Shown here: piece after piece, positions 24,597 through 32,818 of the stretch | How positions within the stretch are numbered: the first letter of the stretch is position 1 | Layout: each line of letters begins with the position of its first letter | IMG/VR virus record: IMGVR_UViG_3300014050_001467 | Location: 1-38,539 of that record | DNA: 38,539 bases | Origin: a virus | Strand: one strand, 5' to 3' | Program-made: the position numbers and the translations under genes | The notes under the pieces: model-generated | What the model was told of the DNA's origin: nothing | What the model saw: the letters and a program-made list of their open reading frames with translations, nothing else | Database searches by the model: none

Positions 24597-24791
24597 ATGA
24601 GTAAAAAAGATATGACACTAACAAGTGTAAAAATTCAAAGTGAAATGTTTGAAGAATTTAAAGTTTCATGTGTGAGATATAAATTTTCATTACAAAAACT
24701 AACAGACAGATCTATCCATCTTTATTTAACAGATGAATCTTATCGAAAAAAAATACATTCTCATTCAATTGATCTTGAAAAAGAAGATTAG
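24597..24791 (+). CDS. Ribbon-helix-helix-like DNA-binding protein, 64 aa
   Basis: The sequence TLTSVKIQSEMFEEFKVSC followed by KFSLQKLTDRSIHLYLTD has the ribbon strand, helix, turn, helix plan of small RHH/CopG-like phage regulators, which bind DNA as dimers. The acidic tail ends in DLEKED. It has its own leader with a lone TATATTTA box at 24555-24562 and TTAATGTT before ATG. A toxin partner is not visible downstream. Confidence 0.6.
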   Translation: MSKKDMTLTSVKIQSEMFEEFKVSCVRYKFSLQKLTDRSIHLYLTDESYRKKIHSHSIDLEKED

Positions 24792-24792
24792 G

Positions 24793-24930
24793 TTTTGTAA
24801 CTTTATTAAAGAATGGGATAGTGCTATAACTATTAAAAAAGAACTAAATATTAACAATGTTAGTATTATGCAGTGCTGTAGAGAAATAATTAAAAGTTCT
24901 CACAATTATATTTGGAAATATAAAAAATAG
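24793..24930 (+). pseudogene. Remnant of a homing endonuclease (NUMOD1-like end)
   Basis: An open frame reading through this stretch ends in FIKEWDSAITIKKELNIN, then VSIMQCC and HNYIWKYKK. This fits the C-terminal NUMOD1 helix-turn-helix of the two intact endonucleases (SxxxA..., IxxC, YIWK). No nuclease domain precedes it, because the frame starts inside the ribbon-helix-helix gene. I read it as the leftover of a deleted homing endonuclease. A genuine small DNA-binding protein is less likely. Confidence 0.6.
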
Positions 24931-24972
24931 ATAATATATTACAACCACAACGTTTTAGAAACAAAATAATTT

Positions 24973-26409
24973 ATGAAAGAAGGTTATATCCCCCAAAATC
25001 AAAGAAAAAAAATCCTATTAATGTGTGATGACATTAGAATGCCATCAGGAATAGGTACAGTAGGTAAAGAATTAATAATGGGCACTTGCCACAGATACAA
25101 TTGGGTAAATGTTGGGGGTGCTATTAACCATCCTGACCAAGGCAAACGTTTTGATTTAAGTCAAGATACAAACCAAAACACAGGTATTGATGATTCAAAT
25201 GTAATTTTATATCCCATAAATGGATATGGTGATCATCAATTAGTAACCCAGTTACTGGAAATTGAAAAACCAGATGCTATATTTTTAATTACTGACCCAA
25301 GATACTGGATTTGGTTATTTCAAATGGAAAATGAAATTAGAAAACATATTCCAATAGTTTACTTAAATATTTGGGACGATTATCCTGCTCCCATGTATAA
25401 TCAAACATTTTATGAATCATGTGATGCTTTATTTGGTATCTCAAAACAAACTGTAAATATTAATAAGCTTGTTTTAGGCGATAAAGTTAAAAACAAAATT
25501 ATAAAATATGTTCCTCACGGATTAAACACTAAAATATTTTTCCCTATTGAAAATAAGGAACAAGATAAAGCATTTGTTGAATTTAGAAATCAAGTGTTTA
25601 ATAATAAAAAGTACGAGTTTGTATTATTTTTTAATTCTAGGAATATTAGACGTAAACAAATTCCTGATGCAATTTTAGCATTTAAACAATTTGTGTCTGG
25701 CCTTAATAAAGAGCAAGCAGATAAATGCGCTATGCTTTTACATACAGCGGCAGTAGATGAAAATGGAACAGATTTAATTGCAGTAATTGAAACATTATGC
25801 CCTGAAATTAAAGATAAGTTCTACATTACAAACAGAATGTTTGGCCCTAATGAAATGAATTATCTGTACAATATGACAGATGCTCAAATTCTATTAACAT
25901 CAAACGAAGGGTGGGGGTTATCGTTAACAGAAGCATTATTAGTAGGTAATCCTATTATAGCTAATGTAACAGGTGGTATGCAAGATCAAATGCGTTTTGA
26001 ATTTGAGGATGGTACTTGGATTGATTTTGATGCTGATTTTCCTTCCAACCATAGGGGAACTTACACAAAGCACGGTGAATGGGCTTTTCCAGTTTACCCA
26101 ACTAATCGTTCAATTCAAGGCTCTCCACTAACCCCCTACATTTTTGATGATAGATGTAATTGGGAAGATGCAGCTGAACAAATTACAAAAGTATATAACT
26201 TAAGTGCCGAAGAACGTAAAGCTAGAGGATTAAAAGGCAGAGAGTGGGCTTTAAGTGATGAAGCAGGATTTACTCAAGAACATCAAGCTAATAGAATTAT
26301 AGAAGGATTAGACACATTGTTTGCTACTTGGAAGCCAAGAGAGCAATACGAATTTATAAATGCTAATCAATACAAAAAACCAGTTTTAAATCACAATTTA
26401 ATATATTAA
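24973..26409 (+). CDS. Glycosyltransferase, GT-B fold (GT4-like)
   Basis: The 478-aa protein starts the glycan cluster. The N-terminal Rossmann half has KILLMCDDIRMPSGIGTVGK with the glycine-rich loop, and the C-terminal half has FFNSRNIRRKQIPDAILAF and the donor motif EGWGLSLTEALLVGNPIIA (about 312-330), the E-x7-E nucleotide-sugar signature of retaining GT4 enzymes. It transfers a sugar from a nucleotide donor; acceptor and donor cannot be read. No membrane segment is present. It is followed 1 nt later by a second GT4-like enzyme. Confidence 0.85.
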   Translation: MKEGYIPQNQRKKILLMCDDIRMPSGIGTVGKELIMGTCHRYNWVNVGGAINHPDQGKRFDLSQDTNQNTGIDDSNVILYPINGYGDHQLVTQLLEIEKPDAIFLITDPRYWIWLFQMENEIRKHIPIVYLNIWDDYPAPMYNQTFYESCDALFGISKQTVNINKLVLGDKVKNKIIKYVPHGLNTKIFFPIENKEQDKAFVEFRNQVFNNKKYEFVLFFNSRNIRRKQIPDAILAFKQFVSGLNKEQADKCAMLLHTAAVDENGTDLIAVIETLCPEIKDKFYITNRMFGPNEMNYLYNMTDAQILLTSNEGWGLSLTEALLVGNPIIANVTGGMQDQMRFEFEDGTWIDFDADFPSNHRGTYTKHGEWAFPVYPTNRSIQGSPLTPYIFDDRCNWEDAAEQITKVYNLSAEERKARGLKGREWALSDEAGFTQEHQANRIIEGLDTLFATWKPREQYEFINANQYKKPVLNHNLIY

Positions 26410-26410
26410 T

Positions 26411-27721
26411 ATGAGTAAAAATACGTTTTATATAAGCTGTCCAATTGATACTTACAGCGGTTACGGTGCACGTTCTAGAGATTTAGTTAAAGCAATTATA
26501 GAAACCGATAAATACGATGTTAAAATTATACCACAACGCTGGGGTGGTACTCCTTGGGGATTTACTAAAAATAACCCTGAATGGGAATTTTTAACTAAAT
26601 ATTTTTATAGACACCCCCAATTGATAGAACAACCTGATATTTGGATGCAAATTACCATTCCAAATGAATTTCAACCAGTTGGTAAATATAATATTGGGGT
26701 AACTGCAGGTATGGAAACTACCCATGTTAGAGGAGAGTGGGTTGAAGGAATAAATAGAATGAATTTAACATTAGTATCATCCAATCATTCTAAACAATCA
26801 TTTCTTAACTCAGTATACCAAAAACAAGATAATGGTCAAATAGTAGGAGAAATTAAAGTAGAAAAGCCAATAGAAGTATTGTTTGAGGGTGTAAATTTAG
26901 ATATTTACAAGTTATTAGAGACGCATACTAAAAACGATTTATTTAAGTCCATAGATTCTATACCTGAATCATTTGCTTATTTATATGTTGGCCATTGGTT
27001 ACAAGGTGATATTGGAGAAGATAGAAAAAATACTGGATTGTTAATTAAAGCTTTTTATGAGACATTTAAAAATAAATCTAATAAACCTGCTTTAATATTA
27101 AAAGCTAGTGGAGCAGGATGTTCTTATGTAGACCGAGAAAATATTTTAAGTAAAATAGAACAAATCAAAAATACAGTAGGTTCTAAAAATTTACCTAATG
27201 TTTATTTATTACATGGTGAATTTAAGGATGAAGAAATGAATGAATTATATAATCATCCTAAAGTAAAAGCTATGGTTAATTTAACTAAGGGTGAAGGTTT
27301 TGGGCGTCCATTGCTTGAATTTACTCAATGTAAAAAACCAATTATAACAACTGCTTGGAGTGGTCATACTGATTTTCTTGACCCTCAAATGTCTATCTTA
27401 TTAGGGGGCCAATTAACTCAGGTTCATCCAAGTGCTGCTAATGACTGGATAATTAGAGAAAGTCAATGGTTTTCACCTGATCATGCTCAAATAGGCCATT
27501 ATTTAAGAGATGTATTTGAAAATTATAAAAAGTATATTGACGGTGCAAAACGTCAAGCTTATAAATGCAAAACTGATTTTAACTGGGATAAAATGAAAGA
27601 AAAAGTAGATCAGTTATTTGAATTTTATATCCCTGAATTGCCCAAAAAAGTTCAATTACAATTACCTAAATTGAAGAAAATTGAATTACCTAAGCTTAAA
27701 AAAATAGAAACAAATGGATAA
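26411..27721 (+). CDS. Glycosyltransferase, GT-B fold (GT4-like), with C-terminal repeat
   Basis: The 436-aa protein has an N-terminal domain with DTYSGYGARSRDLVKAI (acceptor-side loop) and ITVGVTAGMETTHV-like segments, the hinge LVSSNHSKQSFLNSVY, and the donor motif GEGFGRPLLEFTQCKKPIITT (about 293-313). The E-x7-E form marks a retaining GT4 enzyme. The last residues are a repeat of LPKLKKIE. It overlaps the next gene by 8 nt. It is paralogous in plan to its upstream neighbour but clearly diverged. Confidence 0.85.
   Translation: MSKNTFYISCPIDTYSGYGARSRDLVKAIIETDKYDVKIIPQRWGGTPWGFTKNNPEWEFLTKYFYRHPQLIEQPDIWMQITIPNEFQPVGKYNIGVTAGMETTHVRGEWVEGINRMNLTLVSSNHSKQSFLNSVYQKQDNGQIVGEIKVEKPIEVLFEGVNLDIYKLLETHTKNDLFKSIDSIPESFAYLYVGHWLQGDIGEDRKNTGLLIKAFYETFKNKSNKPALILKASGAGCSYVDRENILSKIEQIKNTVGSKNLPNVYLLHGEFKDEEMNELYNHPKVKAMVNLTKGEGFGRPLLEFTQCKKPIITTAWSGHTDFLDPQMSILLGGQLTQVHPSAANDWIIRESQWFSPDHAQIGHYLRDVFENYKKYIDGAKRQAYKCKTDFNWDKMKEKVDQLFEFYIPELPKKVQLQLPKLKKIELPKLKKIETNG
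27662..27709 (+). repeat. Two tandem 24-nt units at the end of the glycosyltransferase
   Basis: Units at 27662-27685 and 27686-27709 each encode LPKLKKIE. They differ at silent positions, so the peptide repeat is under selection. It gives a basic, leucine-spaced amphipathic tail, possibly for membrane contact. Confidence 0.7.
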
Positions 27722-28160
27722 CTTAACTATATGTAATCGTTGTGGTAGTGATGCGTGCTATGTTCAAGAAATAAACGATCAAATTAAATTGTATTATTGC
27801 ATGGGATGTGGATTTCAAGCCAATACTATAATGACTCGAGATTCAGAATTTCTAAAAGAACAAATGGAAATTTTACCTGAATTATATAAAGAACTTATGG
27901 TTGAAGACGAAAATGGAACTATTTGGATGCCCTCAATGGTTAATATACCTTCCCAGGGTATGGTATTTGCAGATGGTACTAATAAAAATAATTGGCAATG
28001 GGCAGCTGTAAAAGCAATTCCAATGCCTGAAGAAGAAAAAGCTAAGTTTAAAGCTAAAGGAAAAGATTATGAATGGAAGATGGATATGGAAACGCTAAAA
28101 CATTATCCTGAACGTGGATATTTAGATGCTCTTTCGTATATTGGCGTATTACCTGAATAA
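27714..28160 (+). CDS. Zinc-ribbon phage protein, unknown function
   Basis: The 148-aa protein opens with CNRCGSDACYVQEI and YYCMGCGFQAN, a CxxC...CxxC zinc ribbon at C8/C11 and C29/C32. The rest has a Trp-rich centre (NNWQWAAVKAIPMPEEE) and an acidic helical tail with YLDALSYIGVLPE. I recall similar proteins in marine T4-like phages near glycosyltransferases; no function is known. It overlaps the preceding gene by 8 nt. Confidence 0.65.
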   Translation: MDNLTICNRCGSDACYVQEINDQIKLYYCMGCGFQANTIMTRDSEFLKEQMEILPELYKELMVEDENGTIWMPSMVNIPSQGMVFADGTNKNNWQWAAVKAIPMPEEEKAKFKAKGKDYEWKMDMETLKHYPERGYLDALSYIGVLPE

Positions 28161-28163
28161 ACT

Positions 28164-28790
28164 ATGAAAATAAGTTACGCTATAACAGTAAAAGATGAAC
28201 TAAATGAATTACAGCGTTTAGTTAATTTTCTTATAGATAAGAAAAGAACCGAAGATGAAATCGTAATTCTATACGATTCAAAAGGGGGGAGTAAAGCTGT
28301 AGAAGAATGGTTAAGAGCCAATTCTGTAGCAAGTCATGAATACAGATGGCATAGTAGAGATTTTGATAATCATTTCGCTGACCACAAAAATTACTTAGGT
28401 AGTTTGTGCACCGGTACTTATATCTTTCAAATAGATGCCGATGAGATACCTTACGAGTATTTAATTGAGGAACTACCTTCTATACTAAGACATAACCCGG
28501 CAGTTGACTTATACGCTGTCCCAAGAGTAAACACAGTAGAAGGTTTAACAGCTCAACATATTCAAAAATGGGGATGGAATGTAAATAAGGACGGGTGGGT
28601 GAACTGGCCTGATTTTCAAACTCGTATTTACAAAAATACCCCTGAAATAAAATGGATAAATAAAGTACATGAAAGGCTTGACGGGCATAAGCAATTTACT
28701 TATCTTCCTATGGAAGAGGATTGGGGATTGTATCACCCTAAAACAATTGAAAGACAAGAAAAACAAAACGATTATTACAATACACTATGA
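28164..28790 (+). CDS. Glycosyltransferase family 2-like (GT-A)
   Basis: The 208-aa protein has the GT-A start YAITVKDELNELQRLVNFL, the metal-binding acidic motif QIDADEIP (DxD form), and the later RIYKN and INKVHERLDG block that in WaaE-like GT2 enzymes holds the catalytic base (HE). It should transfer one sugar using a nucleotide donor and Mg2+/Mn2+. It is short for the family (usually about 250 aa) but carries all core motifs. Its end overlaps the epimerase start by 4 nt (ATGA). Confidence 0.82.
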   Translation: MKISYAITVKDELNELQRLVNFLIDKKRTEDEIVILYDSKGGSKAVEEWLRANSVASHEYRWHSRDFDNHFADHKNYLGSLCTGTYIFQIDADEIPYEYLIEELPSILRHNPAVDLYAVPRVNTVEGLTAQHIQKWGWNVNKDGWVNWPDFQTRIYKNTPEIKWINKVHERLDGHKQFTYLPMEEDWGLYHPKTIERQEKQNDYYNTL

Positions 28791-29824
28791 AAACAGCATT
28801 AGTATTAGGAGGTGGAGGGTTTATAGGAGGCCATCTTGCAAAACGACTTAAAAACGAAGGATTTTGGGTTCGCATTGTTGATATTAAAGAAAAACACGAA
28901 TATTGGAATCATAATGATATTTGTGATGAATACATTTGTGGTGACTTAAGAGACCCAATGTTAGTTAGCAAAATAATGTTTACCCCCAATCAAACTTCTG
29001 AATCTGATAATATAAATTCATTTGACGAAGTATATCAACTTGCAGCTGATATGGGGGGAGCAGGGTATATTTTTACAGGTAATAATGACGCAAATGTAAT
29101 GCATAATTCGGCTTTAATTAATTTAAATGTAGTACACGAAGCTACTAAAAAATCAATAAAACGAATATTCTACAGCTCTTCAGCTTGCATGTACCCAGAA
29201 CATAACCAATTAGATCCTAATAATCCTAATTGTGAAGAATCATCTGCTTATCCTGCTAACCCTGACTCAGAATACGGATGGGAAAAATTATTTAGTGAAC
29301 GTTTATTTTTAGCGTTTAATCGTAACTATGGTTTAAATGTTCGAGTAGCTAGATTTCATAACATATTTGGACCTATGGGTACTTGGACTGGCGGTAAAGA
29401 AAAAGCACCAGCCGCTATGTGTCGTAAAGCAGCTGAAGCGTTAATGGATGATGAAATTGAGGTTTGGGGTGATGGATTACAAACACGCTCATTTCTTTAT
29501 ATAGATGAATGTATTGAGATGATTCTTCGCTTTATGAGACAAGAAACATTTTTAGGACCAGTGAATATTGGCTCAGAAGAAATGGTCACTATTAATCAAT
29601 TAGCTGAAATGGCTATCAAAGCTTCAAATAAAAGAGCTTATGTTAAAAATATAGCTGGTGAAGAATTTAAAGCTAAATATGGTTTTAAATGTCCTGTAGG
29701 TGTTAGAGGAAGAAATTCTGATAACAGATTATATAAAGAAAAAATAGGATGGGAACCAACTCAACCACTTTATGATGGCATAGTTAAAACATTTAAATGG
29801 ATTAATGAACAAACAAATAAATAA
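28787..29824 (+). CDS. GDP-mannose 3,5-epimerase-like sugar-nucleotide epimerase
   Basis: The 345-aa extended short-chain dehydrogenase has VLGGGGFIGGHL (NAD loop), the GME-typical ADMGGAGYIF, the catalytic SSSACMYPE block, DSEYGWEKLFSE (Tyr/Lys pair), ARFHNIFGPMGTW, and GGKEKAPAAMCRKA, which binds the substrate in GDP-mannose 3,5-epimerase. That enzyme makes GDP-L-galactose or GDP-L-gulose from GDP-mannose. The match to this family is better than to plain GalE or Gmd. The product would feed the fucosyl/galactosyl-type transferases nearby; no GDP-mannose-forming gene is in the window, so the host must supply it. Confidence 0.85.
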   Translation: MKTALVLGGGGFIGGHLAKRLKNEGFWVRIVDIKEKHEYWNHNDICDEYICGDLRDPMLVSKIMFTPNQTSESDNINSFDEVYQLAADMGGAGYIFTGNNDANVMHNSALINLNVVHEATKKSIKRIFYSSSACMYPEHNQLDPNNPNCEESSAYPANPDSEYGWEKLFSERLFLAFNRNYGLNVRVARFHNIFGPMGTWTGGKEKAPAAMCRKAAEALMDDEIEVWGDGLQTRSFLYIDECIEMILRFMRQETFLGPVNIGSEEMVTINQLAEMAIKASNKRAYVKNIAGEEFKAKYGFKCPVGVRGRNSDNRLYKEKIGWEPTQPLYDGIVKTFKWINEQTNK

Positions 29825-29827
29825 AAT

Positions 29828-30370
29828 ATGATTATTAAAAGCGATCATGGTTTAAAAAGAAAAGAATTATTTTCTAAACATAAAAGAAACCATAATATAT
29901 TTTTTGAAACTGGAACACACCATGGATTTTCATGTCAAATAGCTCTAGATTTAAAATTCAACAAAATCATATCAGTAGAAATAGAACAAGAGTATTATTT
30001 AGAGTGTTATGATAAATTTGTAGATGAAATAAGTGAAGGTAAAATTCATTTATTTTATGGAGACTCTAATATATGGATGGAAAGAATGCTTAAACTAGTA
30101 AAAGAACCAGCACTATTTTGGTTAGATGGACATCCAGATGGTGTGAGTGGAGACCCATTATGGATTGAACTAGAAGAAATAGCTAAACATCCTATTAAAA
30201 CCCATACCATAATAGTAGATGACATCCCAGTATATTTTAATAAAACAACAGTTGAAGATGCTATACTAAAAATTAATCCTAATTATGTTTTCTTATATGA
30301 AGATGCTCTTAATGAGAGTGATATGAAAACTGTTTACAAAGATTATGATTTAGTAGCTTATATTCCTTAA
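29828..30370 (+). CDS. SAM-dependent methyltransferase-like protein
   Basis: The 180-aa protein fits a class I Rossmann methyltransferase: FFETGTHHGFSCQIAL (SAM loop, motif I), ISVEIEQEYYLECYDK (acidic end of strand 2), LFYGDSNIWMERML, FWLDGHPDG (motif IV-like acidic loop) and IIVDDIPVYF. It resembles small O-methyltransferases in glycan clusters (TylF/FkbM type). It would methylate a sugar. It lacks the usual C-terminal extension and might instead be a non-methyltransferase Rossmann protein. Placement between the epimerase and GT10 supports a sugar substrate. Confidence 0.6.
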   Translation: MIIKSDHGLKRKELFSKHKRNHNIFFETGTHHGFSCQIALDLKFNKIISVEIEQEYYLECYDKFVDEISEGKIHLFYGDSNIWMERMLKLVKEPALFWLDGHPDGVSGDPLWIELEEIAKHPIKTHTIIVDDIPVYFNKTTVEDAILKINPNYVFLYEDALNESDMKTVYKDYDLVAYIP

Positions 30371-30385
30371 TAATTGTAATTAGAT

Positions 30386-31198
30386 ATGAAGATAAAAACC
30401 GCTCATTTTGATAGAAATGTGTTTGAGCAAAAATTTAATTCATTAAAAGATATTGATTTTTCATTATTTGTAGATTGTATTCCTGAATCTCAAGATGAAT
30501 TATCCTCAATAAATGTTATTTCATTCCAAGAACCAAATGAATATTTTGGAATACATGATTGGGTTATTAAAAATAAAGACTTATTCTCATTTATATTAAC
30601 TTGGGATGATAAAGTGATAAATAATTGTGAAAACGCTTTATTTTTACCATTTGGATTAAGTTGGTTCACACCTGATCAATATCTTGAAGATAAAGAAAAA
30701 ACATTTGAAATAGCTCATTTACGAGGTAACCTATTAAAAACTTATGGACATTCTTTAAGATTTGAATTATTAGATAGACAAAATGAGATTAATATACCTA
30801 AAAAGTTTTATGATGTCTATGGTGATAGAAATGATATTAAAAACGCTAAAAAAGGTAAAGAAGAAGTTTTTGGTAATCCAATGTTTGGTGTAGCCATTGA
30901 AAATACTCAACATAATGGATATTTCACTGAGAAAATTATTGATTGTTTTCTTCAAAAAACTATCCCAGTATATTGGGGATGCTCCAATATAAATGATTTT
31001 TTCAACCCAGAAGGAATTATTACTTTCACTAGTGTAGATGATTTAATTCGTAAAGTGAATAAATTAGATAAAAATTATTATATGAGTCGTTTAGATGCTA
31101 TAAATGAAAATTATAACACAGCTATTCAATATATTGATTACCCGCAAAACATCTATAACAAAGTATCAGAAATATTTAAGTTTAATAATCTAATTTAA
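30386..31198 (+). CDS. Alpha-1,3-fucosyltransferase-like (GT10)
   Basis: The 270-aa protein contains the GT10 hallmark FGVAIENTQHNGYFTEKI followed by PVYWGCSNINDFFNP, the GDP-fucose-binding block of alpha-1,3/1,4-fucosyltransferases (residues about 172-210). The N-terminal acceptor domain is short. GT10 enzymes use GDP-L-fucose and invert the anomer. GT10 is rare in phages. A GT11-like enzyme is found later in the same cluster. The GDP-fucose source is not in the window. Its last base overlaps the next start (TAATG). Confidence 0.82.
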   Translation: MKIKTAHFDRNVFEQKFNSLKDIDFSLFVDCIPESQDELSSINVISFQEPNEYFGIHDWVIKNKDLFSFILTWDDKVINNCENALFLPFGLSWFTPDQYLEDKEKTFEIAHLRGNLLKTYGHSLRFELLDRQNEINIPKKFYDVYGDRNDIKNAKKGKEEVFGNPMFGVAIENTQHNGYFTEKIIDCFLQKTIPVYWGCSNINDFFNPEGIITFTSVDDLIRKVNKLDKNYYMSRLDAINENYNTAIQYIDYPQNIYNKVSEIFKFNNLI

Positions 31199-31887
31199 TG
31201 AAAGTATTTGTAACAGGAGGTAATGGGCATTTAGGAAAAATGTTAGTTAATTACTTACAGAAAGATCATGATGTGTTAGCTCCTAGTAGTAAGGAATGTG
31301 ATATACTTGATGCTCATAATTTACTTAAAATAATTAAAGATTTTGAACCTAATGTAGTTATCCATTTAGCAGCTTTTGTAGACACATTTGGATGTGAAGA
31401 ACATAAAATAAATGCTTTAGATATAAATGTTTTAGGGACACTTAATATAGTAAAAGCATGTATGCATCTTGATTGTAAGTTTATATATATTTCTTCTGAG
31501 TATGTGTTTAATGGAGATAAAGGACAGTATACTGTTGATGACAGATTAGATCCTATTAACATATATGGAAAAACTAAAGCCGCGGCAGAATATATTATAT
31601 CAACTTTACCAAACCATCAAATAATAAGAGCCCCATTTGTTAGAAAAATATACCCTGAAGTATTTACTGATCAATATTGCTCCAGATACTTTTTAGATGA
31701 AGTTGTAGGAAAAATATCTAAAAATATTTTTGAAAATAATGAAAAAATAATTCATATATCTTCTGAAAGAATGTCATTATATGAGTTATATGTTAAAAAA
31801 GGTATTGATGCTAAACCCATTTCAATGTCAAAAGAACAAAAAAAGAAGTTACCAAAAGATACAAGTTTAGTAAATAATAGTATATAA
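31198..31887 (+). CDS. RmlD-like NAD-dependent sugar reductase
   Basis: The 229-aa protein has VTGGNGHLGKML (nucleotide loop), VIHLAAFVDTFGCE, ISSEYVFNG (Ser of the catalytic set) and IYGKTKAAAE (Tyr-x3-Lys). The order is that of RmlD, which reduces 4-keto-6-deoxysugar nucleotides, but it is shorter than RmlD (about 290 aa) and lacks much of the substrate domain. It would act on a keto-sugar from the RmlB-like enzyme encoded downstream. GDP-fucose-synthase-like activity is an alternative. Confidence 0.75.
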   Translation: MKVFVTGGNGHLGKMLVNYLQKDHDVLAPSSKECDILDAHNLLKIIKDFEPNVVIHLAAFVDTFGCEEHKINALDINVLGTLNIVKACMHLDCKFIYISSEYVFNGDKGQYTVDDRLDPINIYGKTKAAAEYIISTLPNHQIIRAPFVRKIYPEVFTDQYCSRYFLDEVVGKISKNIFENNEKIIHISSERMSLYELYVKKGIDAKPISMSKEQKKKLPKDTSLVNNSI

Positions 31888-31888
31888 T

Positions 31889-32791
31889 ATGAAAAAACAA
31901 AACAAAACAGCATGTGTTGTCTATTATACTGATGATCGGTATGATGGATTAGTTTCTAATGTTAGAAATAGTTTCCTTAAATTTAATGGAGAAGAATGTG
32001 ATTACTATCAAGTAGATTACACTAATCAAGAAACATATAATCAATCCCTTCAATACTATGAATTTGCTCCTGAAACATTTCTAATGCAGTATATATATGC
32101 TTATGAAATTATGAAACAATATGACTATGAAAAAGTCATAATATTAGGATCAGATACAATTGTATGTAGCAGATTAGATGAATTTTTAGATAATAATGAC
32201 ACTCCAATTCTTGCTACTTTGAATTATCCAAATCAAGACTCTACTGAGTACTGGATCACTCCTGATGTTCAAATTCAACTATCTGATGGTTCAATTATTA
32301 AAGATCAATTAAATATAAACGCGGATGTTGCTTGTTTTAATAGCGCTGATGCTTTAAAAGCTGTAATAGATCTAAGTATAGCTCACTATACTAATTTTTC
32401 TATTCAAGGGGGTTTAAATGAAATGGCGTTTGTGAATAAATCATATGATGTAAAGATTGTAGATAGTCCATATCCATTAAGTGAAGTAGTTTATAATGCT
32501 CGTTCTAAAGGTGTATTTGGAACAGATATGATTAGAAAAGGAGTACTAGCTAAATATGGCCCTCAGTATGATGGTCAACCATCACCTATTAAATATTGGT
32601 ATGTTAAAGATAGTAAATTATTCACTCATGATCATAAACAAATTAAATGTTTTCATTTTGTAGAAGGATTAGGAGGAAGACCTTTAGAGAAATTTAATGA
32701 ACTTATTAATGATTTTAAAACAAATTGGTTTAATCAAGATACAATAAACTTCTTTAAAGAAAAATGCGGCTGTTCAGAATTTTTTAATTAA
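31889..32791 (+). CDS. Glycosyltransferase-like protein (GT-A, GT8-like)
   Basis: The 300-aa protein begins with CVVYYTDDRYDGLVSNVRNS and has VIILGSDTIVCSRLDEFLD near 85-105, where GT-A enzymes place the DxD metal motif; here it is SDT, so the metal site is atypical. A later GLNEMAFVNKSYDVKIV segment resembles GT8-type acceptor loops. The end holds a Cys-rich CGCSEF. The call is to fold class; donor and acceptor are unknown. Confidence 0.6.
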   Translation: MKKQNKTACVVYYTDDRYDGLVSNVRNSFLKFNGEECDYYQVDYTNQETYNQSLQYYEFAPETFLMQYIYAYEIMKQYDYEKVIILGSDTIVCSRLDEFLDNNDTPILATLNYPNQDSTEYWITPDVQIQLSDGSIIKDQLNINADVACFNSADALKAVIDLSIAHYTNFSIQGGLNEMAFVNKSYDVKIVDSPYPLSEVVYNARSKGVFGTDMIRKGVLAKYGPQYDGQPSPIKYWYVKDSKLFTHDHKQIKCFHFVEGLGGRPLEKFNELINDFKTNWFNQDTINFFKEKCGCSEFFN

Positions 32792-32818
32792 ATTAAAGAT
32801 ATAAAATAAGATATAATT

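Noticed and set aside
28669-28851. Plus-strand frame across the GT2/epimerase junction
   Set aside because: It overlaps the ends of two well-supported genes in another frame and has no recognisable feature.
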